The position numbers and the translations under genes were made by a program. A stretch of DNA of 64,000 bases from contig JASGKW010000003.1 in NCBI GenBank assembly GCA_049840515.1, positions 137,502 through 201,501 on the forward strand, read 5' to 3'. The notes beneath the pieces are model-generated. The model did not search any database, was not told the DNA's origin, and saw nothing but the letters and a program-made list of their open reading frames with translations. Positions 17,232 to 26,442 of the stretch are shown piece by piece (the stretch's first letter is position 1; each line of letters starts with the position of its first letter). Origin of the DNA: Muricomes sp049840515 (GTDB taxonomy: Bacteria; Bacillota; Clostridia; Lachnospirales; Lachnospiraceae).

Positions 17232-18395
17232 TTAAATAAATTTATCCTTTATTTCTTCATACAATGACAACGTTCGTTTAATCACCATATCCATATTATA
17301 ATACTTAAAATCCGCCAGTCTTCCACAAAGAATAAGATTTTGAAATTGTTCTGCATATGACTCATATGTTTTGTATATCTGCTGGCTTGCTGCGGTGAGA
17401 ACGGGATAATAAGGCTCATTTCCGCTTGTATTATCAGGGTCATAACTCATAGGAAATTCACGCGCTATTACCGTTTTATTCCCAGCTTCCTGATATGGAA
17501 GCTTTGTATATTCTGTTATTCTGGTAAAATCGGCCTCTGCCGGATGCGCGACAATAGCCACATTTTGGTAATCCTTTTGCAAATAATATTCATATTCAAA
17601 GTGCAAGGACCTATAGGGCAAATGACCATATATATAACCAAACAACTCGTCAATAGCACCAGTGTACACAATCGGTACCTGCCTGCCATCAAACAGCACA
17701 TGACTGTTTTCAATATCAACACTAATATGTTCCCTTGCATCTTTCCCTAATATCACTGAAATATTAGAATGGTTCAGCAGATTATCAAATAAACCTGTAA
17801 ATCCTTCGCTTGGAATGCCCTCATATTTATCATAAAAGTATGTGTCATTATAGTTAAAAACAATGGGAACTCTTTTTAAAACAGAGGGATCTATTTCTTC
17901 TGGTTTTATCCCCCATTGCTTAGCTGTATAGAGCCTATAATCCCGGTCAAACAAAAATTCTGCATAACTCTTGATGTCTTCATCCTCACTATTCAACATT
18001 TCTAACACTGTTGCAGATTCCTTCTGATAGTAATTGAGTAATTTTGCTTTTAATTTTTCTGCTTCTTTTACATCATAAAACTGATCAATGGTTTTAAAAT
18101 TAAACGGCGAGGGAGTAGACACACCATCTACAACGGCTTCACATTTCAGCCGATATTCATTCAGAGTACAATACTTGGATAAAAACTCAAACACGTCATC
18201 AATATTCGTGTGAAATGTGTGAGGGCCATATTTCTGCAGCCTAATTCCATTATCATCAACATAATCATACATATTCCCACCTATATGATTCCGTCTCTCA
18301 ATGATTGTAACTCTCTTGCCAGCCTCTGCAAACTTTCTAGCCATAATACCTCCGGCAAATCCGGCACCAACAATTATAATCTCATTTTCTTTCAT
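17232..18395 (-). CDS. glf: UDP-galactopyranose mutase
   Basis: FAD enzyme that interconverts UDP-galactopyranose and UDP-galactofuranose, supplying galactofuranose for surface glycans. 387 residues, normal. Dinucleotide-binding start IIVGAGFAGGIMARKFAE, then RRNHIGGNMYDY and GPHTFHTN; later FNYNDTYFYDKYEGIPSEG and REFPMSYDP typical of Glf, and a C-terminal CGRLADFKYYNMD. It is co-transcribed with the flanking sugar genes (gaps of 9 and 43 bp). Its presence suggests a galactofuranose residue in the glycan made here. Confidence 0.95.
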   Translation of the reverse strand: MKENEIIIVGAGFAGGIMARKFAEAGKRVTIIERRNHIGGNMYDYVDDNGIRLQKYGPHTFHTNIDDVFEFLSKYCTLNEYRLKCEAVVDGVSTPSPFNFKTIDQFYDVKEAEKLKAKLLNYYQKESATVLEMLNSEDEDIKSYAEFLFDRDYRLYTAKQWGIKPEEIDPSVLKRVPIVFNYNDTYFYDKYEGIPSEGFTGLFDNLLNHSNISVILGKDAREHISVDIENSHVLFDGRQVPIVYTGAIDELFGYIYGHLPYRSLHFEYEYYLQKDYQNVAIVAHPAEADFTRITEYTKLPYQEAGNKTVIAREFPMSYDPDNTSGNEPYYPVLTAASQQIYKTYESYAEQFQNLILCGRLADFKYYNMDMVIKRTLSLYEEIKDKFI

Positions 18396-18404
18396 TCTTC
18401 ACAT

Positions 18405-19319
18405 TTATCCTTGCATTTTTATCCATTCCATTGTCATTTCAATTCCCTCAGAAAAGGGAATTTCTGCTTTGAATGCACAGTCTCGCTCCGTTGCTTCGGT
18501 ATCAAATATATCAAGCGGCATATTTGTTCCCGTAAAAGGAATATCTCCAAACATTGGAGTTATATCTGGTGCTAAAGTATGATATATTTCCAAAATAAAC
18601 TCCTTTAATGGCCGGGCATTTGAACTGCCTATAATATATTCACAAAACGGTCTGCCATTTTCAGATATTTGATAAAATGCTCTGGCTACATCTGTCACAT
18701 AAACAAAATCATAATTCTGAGTTGCCGCTGTAAATTCCGCCCGTTCTTTTTCAATAATCTTCCTCAATGTCGAATTCACAAAACGTGGAGAGTATTCTCC
18801 AGCGCCATATGCATTCGTAATCATAGGCCACACCAGTTCAATCCCAATGTCAGCCGCAACAGACTTACACATACAATGAGCAACATGTTTACCCATACCA
18901 TAAATATACCCCATGCCAGGATGGCTGCCCTGAGAATGAACCGCAGCTTCTACTTCATACTCCATAATACTTCCCGCACCAATAAAGCGGGTACAGCCCA
19001 GCTCTTTTGCAACCTTCATGCACTCAACTGTATTGAGTGCATTCTTCATTTGGAGATTGTAATCAACTCTGTCTGTACCAGAAGCTCCAAACCATGCAAA
19101 ATGTATAAATGTATCATATAGCTTTGAAGGGATTTGTTTCAACATATTAATTCTATCATCAATATTGCACTGTATATAAATCAAATTTTCATGTTTTTTG
19201 AGCCTCTTAGGTGTTTCTCCCCTGCCAAGTGCAAGTACCTGAACTCCCTTTTCTAAAAAATACATTACAGTATTACTGCCAATAAAACCATCTGCACCTG
19301 TAATTATTACCTTTTTCAT
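18405..19319 (-). CDS. NAD-dependent epimerase/dehydratase family sugar reductase
   Basis: About 304 residues from ATG 19319, which I prefer because GAAAGGGAACGG precedes it; the longer frame overlaps rfbG. Short-chain dehydrogenase of the extended type: ITGADGFIGSNTV at the N-terminus, catalytic YxxxK in YIYGMGKH, and SNARPLKEFI near the end. Next to rfbF and rfbG it most likely reduces or epimerises the CDP-4-keto-6-deoxy sugar, as abequose or tyvelose synthases do, but the exact product cannot be named. Confidence 0.82.
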   Translation of the reverse strand: MKKVIITGADGFIGSNTVMYFLEKGVQVLALGRGETPKRLKKHENLIYIQCNIDDRINMLKQIPSKLYDTFIHFAWFGASGTDRVDYNLQMKNALNTVECMKVAKELGCTRFIGAGSIMEYEVEAAVHSQGSHPGMGYIYGMGKHVAHCMCKSVAADIGIELVWPMITNAYGAGEYSPRFVNSTLRKIIEKERAEFTAATQNYDFVYVTDVARAFYQISENGRPFCEYIIGSSNARPLKEFILEIYHTLAPDITPMFGDIPFTGTNMPLDIFDTEATERDCAFKAEIPFSEGIEMTMEWIKMQG

Positions 19320-19344
19320 CACACCGTTCCCTTTCAAAGTCCTT

Positions 19345-20394
19345 TTATGCATCCAAAAACATTTTGATTTGTTTATCCATACAACTTCTTATATCCTGTC
19401 CTGCCCCCCAGCATTTACTCCATTCAACTACCATTTCTATGGCAGTATCCAGACTCCATCTGGGTTTCCAATTAAATGTAGATTTCAATTTTGAACAATC
19501 AAGCTTTAAGAAGTTTGCCTCGTGTGGTCCATCAGAGTGCCTGCATACCCATTTTACTCCCTCTCCCCATTTATTTACAAAAAGTTCAACTAAATCACCT
19601 GTCTGAAAACAATCCGAGTCATCCGGCCCCACATTATAGCAGCCTGCGTATCGTCCATCTTCATACTGTTTTGCTGAAATCATCAGATAAACATATAATG
19701 GCTCGAGAACATGCTGATATGGTCGGGTGGAAAAGGGATTTCTCACAATAATATCTTCATGCTTCATCGCAGCACAAACACAATCGGGGATTATCCTGTC
19801 ATTTGCAAAATCACCTCCGCCAATGACATTTCCAGCCCTGGCAGTAGAAATAGGCACACGATTATCACTAAAGAAACTCTTTTTATAGGAGTCAGTTACC
19901 AGCTCTGAACAAGACTTAGAATTAGAATATGGGTCATACCCATTTAGTTCTTCATTTTCGCGATATCCCCACTCCCACTCTTTGTTTAAGTATACTTTAT
20001 CTGTGGTAATATTCAAAAAGGATTTCACACTTTTACTAGTTCTAATACATTCCAAAATATTGACCGTCCCCATAACATTTGTCTCGTATGTGTAAATGGG
20101 GTTTGTGTAACTCTCCCGAACAATTGGTTGTGCGGCAAGATGAAATACAAGCTCTGGCTGAGACCTGTCAAATGCATCTTTCAGACTCTCATAATTTCGT
20201 ATATCACCAACTACGGAATAAATATCTTTTTCAATATCAGCAATTTCAAAAAGTGAAGGTGCCGTAGGAATATTCAGCGAATAACCCGTTACTATAGCAC
20301 CTGCATTTACTAACATTCTGCAAAGCCAAGAGCCTTTAAAGCCCGTATGGCCTGTTATAAATACTTTTTTCCCTCTATAAAAATCAAGATTCAA
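19345..20394 (-). CDS. rfbG: CDP-glucose 4,6-dehydratase
   Basis: Converts CDP-glucose to CDP-4-keto-6-deoxyglucose. 349 residues, normal. Start YRGKKVFITGHTGFKGSWL is characteristic; NITTDKVYLNKEWEWGYREN holds the TDK catalytic segment and PYSNSK the YxxxK variant; ARAGNVIGGGDFANDRIIPD follows. It is 15 bp after rfbF and the two form the committed CDP-sugar steps. I see no rfbH (3-dehydrase) in the window, so a 3-deoxy sugar is not indicated. Confidence 0.95.
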   Translation of the reverse strand: MNLDFYRGKKVFITGHTGFKGSWLCRMLVNAGAIVTGYSLNIPTAPSLFEIADIEKDIYSVVGDIRNYESLKDAFDRSQPELVFHLAAQPIVRESYTNPIYTYETNVMGTVNILECIRTSKSVKSFLNITTDKVYLNKEWEWGYRENEELNGYDPYSNSKSCSELVTDSYKKSFFSDNRVPISTARAGNVIGGGDFANDRIIPDCVCAAMKHEDIIVRNPFSTRPYQHVLEPLYVYLMISAKQYEDGRYAGCYNVGPDDSDCFQTGDLVELFVNKWGEGVKWVCRHSDGPHEANFLKLDCSKLKSTFNWKPRWSLDTAIEMVVEWSKCWGAGQDIRSCMDKQIKMFLDA

Positions 20395-20409
20395 TTTAAT
20401 CCTCCTAAT

Positions 20410-21186
20410 TTAATCCCATAATTTCCAGGGAGCTTGCTTAGTTGCCCAAAGTTCTTCTAACTTCTGTTTTTCTCGCAAAGTATCCATGCATTGCCAGTAC
20501 CCTTTATGAACATGGCCCATTAATTGATGCCCCTGCACCAATCCATCCATAGGCTCCTTTTCAAAAATTGTGCTATCTCCCTCAATGTAGTCAAAAAGTG
20601 CCGGTTCAAATATCATAAATCCTATATTAATTAAATCACCATCTAAGTCTGATTTTTCACGGAATGCCCCAACAACTCCATCATTTGCGACATTAAGAAC
20701 TCCCTTATTCTGTCCAAAATTATATACTGATACTGTACCTATTTTGCCGTGGGATTTGTGATAATCTAGGAGTTCTTTAATATTTACATCTCCTACCGCA
20801 TCTCCGTATGTGAGCATAAATGTCTCATTTCCGATATAATCCCGAATCCGTTTCACTCTTCCACCAGTCTGAGTTTCCAAGCCTGTATCAACAACTGTGA
20901 CCTTCCAGGGTTCAGCATATTTATTATGTACAAGTACTTCATTTCCTTTTGTGAAGTCAAAAGTGATATCTGATGTATGGAGAAAGTAATCCGCAAACCA
21001 TTCTTTAATAACATGCTGCTTATACCCTGCACATATTATAAATTCATTAAATCCATAATGTGAATAGACTTTCATTATATGCCACAGAATTGGCATTTCT
21101 CCTATTTCAATCATAGGCTTAGGTTTAAACTGTACTTCTTCTGATATACGGGTTCCAAAGCCACCTGCTAAAATAACAACTTTCAT
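20410..21186 (-). CDS. rfbF: Glucose-1-phosphate cytidylyltransferase
   Basis: Makes CDP-glucose from CTP and glucose-1-phosphate. 258 residues, normal. N-terminal nucleotidyltransferase signature ILAGGFGTRISEE, then KPKPMIEIGEMPILWHIMK and FIICAGYKQHVIKEWF, which separate RfbF from the dTDP enzyme RmlA. YGDAVGDVNIKELL carries the metal-binding Asp. It starts the CDP-sugar branch of the operon. Confidence 0.96.
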   Translation of the reverse strand: MKVVILAGGFGTRISEEVQFKPKPMIEIGEMPILWHIMKVYSHYGFNEFIICAGYKQHVIKEWFADYFLHTSDITFDFTKGNEVLVHNKYAEPWKVTVVDTGLETQTGGRVKRIRDYIGNETFMLTYGDAVGDVNIKELLDYHKSHGKIGTVSVYNFGQNKGVLNVANDGVVGAFREKSDLDGDLINIGFMIFEPALFDYIEGDSTIFEKEPMDGLVQGHQLMGHVHKGYWQCMDTLREKQKLEELWATKQAPWKLWD

Positions 21187-21233
21187 AAATTTGCTCTTCC
21201 TCTTTCGTCACTTGGTACATTCTTATTCCTACA

Positions 21234-22748
21234 TTACCTTTTTTCAATCCCAATCACAAACTCTTCTGCCGTCAAGCGCATCAGACATTCTTCTACTCTA
21301 TCTTCTGGCACACAGCCAGCTAACAAGGCTTTTAAAGCTTCAATATCGCCCTGTGACACCTTCCCTGTTCTCGCCTGACAGAACTTAACAGTTCCTATTT
21401 TCTCCAATTCCTTATATAAAACTTCCAATGGGATATTTAATGAAAATTGTGGATTATAAACCTCTCTCTGTCCCAAGATATTCAGAAATTCCGGCACTCC
21501 CAAAGGATTTAATAATGATATAATAATAAACCCGCCCTTTTTAGTCAAAGAAAACACATCCTGAATAATCTTTTGGGGCTCATGATATTGATTTATAGGT
21601 TTTCCAATAATACTATAGTTAAAATGACTTTCTAAAAAATAGTCCTTTATAAATTCTTCCCTGTCACATGCCACAATGCCAGAACTAATTGTTTTCAAAT
21701 CAGCTACATACCTGTCTTGTTGTGTAAAAGCAGAAATTTCAGCATCCCATATTTCATATTTTCTTAAATGGTTTTTAATATCTAATGCCGGTGTGCCGCA
21801 ACGTACATCTATTCCCAGTATTTTTGCATCTTTTATGTTCGATGGTTCAATATATTCCAAAATATCAAAACAAAAATTATTTACATCATCCCATGCATCA
21901 ATACCATTCCATTTATCCCGAAAAATATGCCGGTCAACTTCCAAGGACTGCTGAAGAGCATCTAATTCTTTTTGAGGCTTTAGCTTTACAGGATGGTCAT
22001 GATGCACCCAGGTATCTCCCAGCAATATTGCTTTATATCCTGCACGCCGCACACGAAATGTCACATCGTCATCGCAGAAATTGTGAAAGAATGCAGGATC
22101 CAGCAAGGGAAATCCTATAGCAAACAAGGTTTCCTTTCTAAATAATGGAGCAATGGTAATAAGACGCAGCCTTTCCTGCCAATCTTTAGGATTACTCCGA
22201 TTGAACTCCGCTGCCTTCTTCTGCATCTGCTGTTGAGAAGAAAATTCAATGCTTACCTGTTGCCCATTGCTGGTATTAGATGACATGGGAACTACCATTC
22301 CTATGCTAATATCAGATTCAGCACAAATCAGCATATTTTTCAACCAATTTTCAGTAACCACAATATCATTTTGAACAAAAACCATATAGTCTCCTATATC
22401 CCGAAACTCTAGATAAAGAAATGGCTGCAAAACTTCCATGTTTTTGGAGATTTTTATGATTTTTTTCTTTGCAAAAGATATAGATGCAAAATATTCCAAT
22501 GTCTCATCATCGGACCCATTATCAATAAGAAGAAGATTATAATCAATGTCTTTTGTGTACTGTAGAATACTCTCAACACATCTTTTTGTCTTATCAATTC
22601 TATTATATGCAACCACCACAACAGTCACTTTCGTCCCTGTTTGTGAGCGTTGTGACTCGGCCATTCCTCTTCTGTTCTCTAACAAGGAATTCTGCATCGT
22701 CCTAGGCTTGCCTTCATCTGTATTAATATAAAGAATATTGTCGTTCAT
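21234..22748 (-). CDS. Family 2 glycosyltransferase with a C-terminal methyltransferase-like region
   Basis: 504 residues. Residues about 40-280 are a GT-A family 2 domain: VTVVVVAYNRIDKTKRCVES, LLIDNGSDDETLEY, a DxD-like FVQNDIVV, and the acceptor region FCDDDVTFRVRRAGYK. Residues about 320-480 look like a divergent SAM-dependent methyltransferase core: ILGIDVRCGTPALDIKNHL, then KGGFIIISLLNP. No signal or membrane segment, so cytosolic. It lies between rfbF and a second glycosyltransferase, and its target is probably flagellin (inferred from position). Confidence 0.8.
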   Translation of the reverse strand: MNDNILYINTDEGKPRTMQNSLLENRRGMAESQRSQTGTKVTVVVVAYNRIDKTKRCVESILQYTKDIDYNLLLIDNGSDDETLEYFASISFAKKKIIKISKNMEVLQPFLYLEFRDIGDYMVFVQNDIVVTENWLKNMLICAESDISIGMVVPMSSNTSNGQQVSIEFSSQQQMQKKAAEFNRSNPKDWQERLRLITIAPLFRKETLFAIGFPLLDPAFFHNFCDDDVTFRVRRAGYKAILLGDTWVHHDHPVKLKPQKELDALQQSLEVDRHIFRDKWNGIDAWDDVNNFCFDILEYIEPSNIKDAKILGIDVRCGTPALDIKNHLRKYEIWDAEISAFTQQDRYVADLKTISSGIVACDREEFIKDYFLESHFNYSIIGKPINQYHEPQKIIQDVFSLTKKGGFIIISLLNPLGVPEFLNILGQREVYNPQFSLNIPLEVLYKELEKIGTVKFCQARTGKVSQGDIEALKALLAGCVPEDRVEECLMRLTAEEFVIGIEKR

Positions 22749-22778
22749 TTATCTTTTCCTCTCCAAAGTATGGTTCAA

Positions 22779-24989
22779 TCAAACTGCGTACAAAACAAAT
22801 TTTGTAGGAATCAGGTTTTCTCCATAATATCTCATATAAAATTTATAAGAGCTGTCCATCTCTGCTATCATTTGCGGCACTTTCCAGATATCTTCATAAT
22901 CACAGGAAGTGTTAATTGCCAGTTTCGGATGTTCCTCCTGGATGTGTCTTTTACAATTTTCCAGGATTCCCTGAACAGAGCCGGGTACATCAATTTTAAT
23001 AAAATCAACTCTCTCCTGAATCTCTTCATCCAGATTTATATTTTCCAGCTTCCGTCTCCAGCAATACAACGTTTTCGTTCTCTGAGATTATGTCTTTTAA
23101 CTTACTTAATTCTTCTTTATTGGATTCAAAGCAATAAATTTTGTGATACTCTTCTCCATAAGAATATAAAAATCCATTTAACCCTTTTCCGTCTTTTGCC
23201 CCTACATCCACAAATATGCTCTGATTACAGGAAGGGATAATATCCAAATCAAAATAAGGAACTCCGCCTTCTTTTACCACAGACAGCACTCTTTTCTCTA
23301 AGTTAACCCAATTCTCCAGAATGCCATATAATGCCTGTCTGGAGCGGTTGTCCTCAAAGATATTGTAAAGCCATAATAATTCCTCCCGGTGCTGCTTCAG
23401 AGTCTGAGCTCTGCTGCAAAATGCGGCATATTTATCCGATTCGGGGGAAAGACCACCCAGCAATGAAGATGAATTAATTCCGGCCAGCAGTAATTGGTAG
23501 TCTCCTTCCGTTTCCTTTTTCATCAGAGAGAGGCTGCCCCGCATACGATTAATCAATTCCTCCTCTGAAAGCTGGTCCGCGCACTCCATAATTGTCAAAA
23601 AATTATAGTCTATGCGGTTCAATATAGGAGTATCTGGATATTTAGCTCTCATATCTTCTGCAGAAAGCTGCCAGGAAATATCACTCTTTTCTTTTAACCA
23701 CTCCTGCTCCTCCTGTGTCATGGTGGAGAATAACTCCTCCTCCAACTCAAGATAAGAGGCTATCTTTGCCTGTTTTAGTACAAACAGACGGTCTCTTAAA
23801 TCCGAAAAGTCATACAGTTTTGACAGGAATTGATATGCCGCGGATGCAGTTGTTCCCTTATCCTCCGCAAAAAGATTAAGTAACAATAAAAGAGGCTTTT
23901 CTTGTTTCTTATTTCCGCGGAGTGTTATCGTACCGTACCGTACAGACTGGGACAAGTTTCCTAACTCTTTATGTGCTTCTGCAAGGGATTGATATACCTC
24001 CTCCAGGTTGCTGGTAATGTATAAGGTATCATTACCGCTATATCCTTCCATCTTTTTCAAAGCCAATTCCAACCAATAGACTCCGTCCTGAAACTTTCCC
24101 TGTCGAACCATATAGAATCCCATCCAATATTCCATATCCGGGCATAATATCTCTGTTTTCTCAAACTGAGCATACACTTCGCGAATCTCTGTTTCAGAAT
24201 CAGAGTTGTTTTCAGACACCATAATCCTTATAAGCATGCAAAATGCTGCAGTTACACGGGAGCTAGTGTAAGTTCTTCATAATGAGCAATAACCTCCCTA
24301 TAGACCTCTTTTGCTTTCTCCAACTCGTTGCCTATAACATAAACATCTCCCAGGTAAGATAAATTATCATAATCCTCGGGATTTTCTTTCAAAATGTTGA
24401 TAAGAATATCCTTATTTCTTATTACTTTATCTTTTTCTTCATAGGCACTTGACGTGTAGCCTGTATGGTAAATAGGAAAAAGAGTGTCTGTCCTGACTTC
24501 TGTCAGCATTTTTCCATCCGTACGAAACAAATTTTCATGAATTCTATTCTTATAGCGGATTAAAGGAGTGTTTTGAAAGACTCTCTGCTGAACTGTAGTG
24601 CTGAATATTCTTCCATCCCCATCCAAATTCAACAGAGGGCAGGTTACAAGATCCGCAATTATATTTTGTGAGGTAAGATTTTCAAGATATTTTTTAAGTC
24701 CTTTTGCATCTTTCGGGGTGAAATATTCATCTGCATCCAAAAAAGCAATCCAATTACCAGACGCCTGTTCCAACGCATAATTCTTCGCCGCCGCAAAATC
24801 ATTGTTCCACTCATAATGATAAATTTTAGCCCCCATCTGCTGAGCTATCTCCACGGTCCTGTCTGTAGAGCCAGTGTCTACCACAATCTGTTCACACACA
24901 ACGCCCTTCCCCCAGGATAGTGCCTTCTCTATATTTTTTTCTTCATCTTTGACAATCATACATTGTGAAATTCGTACTTTATTCCCCAT
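22779..24989 (-). CDS. Glycosyltransferase 2 - TPR - FkbM methyltransferase fusion, broken in two places
   Basis: Three open frames in a row carry one architecture. First: GT2 domain (SQCMIVKDEEKNIEKAL, VVDTGSTDRTVEIA, FLDADEYF) and a TPR-like tail, stopping at 24252. Second: more helical repeat sequence and the start of a methyltransferase (FVDVGAKDGKGLNGF), stopping at 23026. Third: the FkbM end (ERVDFIKIDVPGSVQGIL, RYYGENLIPTKFVLYAV). Shifts are near 24255-24272 and 23030-23060. The second site also seems to lack 30-45 residues usual in FkbM domains, so this gene may be truly damaged. ATG 24989 is chosen for its GGAGAG site; upstream starts lie in the flagellin terminator. Confidence 0.75.
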
Positions 24990-25033
24990 TCTCCTATTGC
25001 TCTCCTGTCCTGCTTTCATCTCCAACAAACAAA

Positions 25034-25075
25034 GGGCTGCACACAGCAGCTATTCATCAGCTAATGTGGCAGCCC
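25034..25075 (-). terminator. Terminator-like hairpin between flagellin and glycosyltransferase
   Basis: GGGCTGC-CACA pairs with TGTG-T-GCAGCCC, with an inner AGCT/AGCT stem, and TTTGTTTG follows on the minus strand. Probably a leaky terminator that keeps flagellin mRNA abundant and the downstream glycosylation genes lower. Confidence 0.7.
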
Positions 25076-25111
25076 CCTGTATATCTTATTTTTGACTGAT
25101 ACTAAAAATAA

Positions 25112-26245
25112 TTACTGTAATAACTGAAGAACTCCCTGTGGAATCTGATTTGCCTGTGCAAGCATAGCCTGTGAAGCCTGTACCAGAATGTTATTCTTCG
25201 TGTAAGCCATCATCTCTTTTGCCATGTCAACGTCACGGATACGGCTTTCTGCAGCAGTCATGTTCTCTGATGTTACACTCAGGTTGTTGATGGTGTGTTC
25301 CAGACGGTTCTGGTTAGCACCAAGATCACCACGTGTGCTGGATACTGTATTGATTGCATCTTTAATCTTATCCACTGCAGCCTTTGCATCTACCTGATTT
25401 GAAACATTGATTTCTCCAAGTCCTAATGATTTTGAAGACATGTTGCTGATTTTTACTGATAACTGGTTGAATGCTTCTGCTGTATCACCAATCTGAAGTG
25501 TAAGATCTCCAGCTTTAGCTACTGTGCTAGTTGCTGCAACGTTAGAAGTAATAGTTGCGTCCTGACCTTTTACTTTAACTGCACTTGCAATGCTTGTTGC
25601 ATTTGTTGCCTCAGTTACAGCGTTAATAGCTTTTGCGATACCATCAGCAGTAGTGCTAGCGTCTGAACCAATAGTAATTGTCAATGCACCTGTAGATGAG
25701 TTGAAAGTTGCTGACGGAGCAGCTGTACCAGAAGCTGATGTTATTTGAACTGTCTTAACATTAGCATTAAGTCCTGAAATAGAGAAACCACCGATATCTA
25801 CTGTAGCATTTGCTGTACCGGAAAGAGAACCATCCAGCAAGTTAATTCCGTTGAAGTTTGTTCCTTCGGAAATTCTGTCGATTTCTGATCTCAGAGAAAC
25901 GATTTCTTTCTGAAGATTTTCACGGTCTGTCTTATCAGCATATGTTCCGTTAGCAGACTGGTCAGCCAGCTCTACCATACGATTTAACATAGAGTGAACT
26001 TCTGTCAATGCACCTTCTGCTGTCTGTACAAGAGAAATACCATCATTAGCATTCTTCTGTGCTGTCTCAAGTCCTGTAATCTGTGCACGCATTTTTTCAG
26101 AAATAGCAAGTCCGGCTGCGTCATCACCTGCGCGGTTGATTTTGTAACCAGATGATAATTTTTCCAGGTTCTTAGAAACTGAACCATTGTTGTTTGTTAA
26201 GTTACGATATGAGTTTAAAGCTGCGATATTGTGTTGAATTCTCAT
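25112..26245 (-). CDS. fliC: Flagellin
   Basis: 377 residues; the filament subunit, exported by the flagellar type III system without a signal peptide. N-terminal D0/D1 region MRIQHNIAALNSYRNL, KNLEKLSSGYKINRAGDDAA, then NGISLVQTAEGALTEVHSML; C-terminal region RIRDVDMAKEMMAYTKNNIL to IPQGVLQLLQ. The middle (about 150-270) is Thr/Ala/Ser rich and would be the exposed, glycosylatable D2-like part. AAGGAGG precedes the ATG. No other flagellar genes are in the window, but a nine-gene-scale block of sugar and transferase genes follows on the same strand. Confidence 0.97.
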   Translation of the reverse strand: MRIQHNIAALNSYRNLTNNNGSVSKNLEKLSSGYKINRAGDDAAGLAISEKMRAQITGLETAQKNANDGISLVQTAEGALTEVHSMLNRMVELADQSANGTYADKTDRENLQKEIVSLRSEIDRISEGTNFNGINLLDGSLSGTANATVDIGGFSISGLNANVKTVQITSASGTAAPSATFNSSTGALTITIGSDASTTADGIAKAINAVTEATNATSIASAVKVKGQDATITSNVAATSTVAKAGDLTLQIGDTAEAFNQLSVKISNMSSKSLGLGEINVSNQVDAKAAVDKIKDAINTVSSTRGDLGANQNRLEHTINNLSVTSENMTAAESRIRDVDMAKEMMAYTKNNILVQASQAMLAQANQIPQGVLQLLQ

Positions 26246-26388
26246 AGAAAATACCTCCTTGTGTTTTACGGGGACATCCTTTTCCCCCTGTTTCTTATAG
26301 TGTTTAATTTATCTCAACTGCCCCGACCGGTCTGAAGAGGACAGGTGAAATCTTCTTTTGTTGAGACCCTTTTTGCGTCCTAATCATA

Positions 26389-26396
26389 ATATCGTC
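26389..26396 (-). promoter_or_regulatory. Possible SigD (sigma-28) -10 element for flagellin
   Basis: GACGATAT on the minus strand resembles the sigma-28 -10 box GCCGATAT, about 145 bp before the flagellin ATG. A TAAA -35 element is present only at 10 bp rather than the usual 14-16, so this is a weak call. Confidence 0.3.
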
Positions 26397-26442
26397 ATGA
26401 AGAATTTTTACATAAGCTATTTTTTTAACTTTTTTAATTTTT

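Noticed and set aside
24990..25028. Longer N-terminus for the glycosyltransferase starting at TTG or ATG upstream
   Set aside because: These starts lie inside the flagellin terminator region; ATG 24989 has the better ribosome site and domain start.
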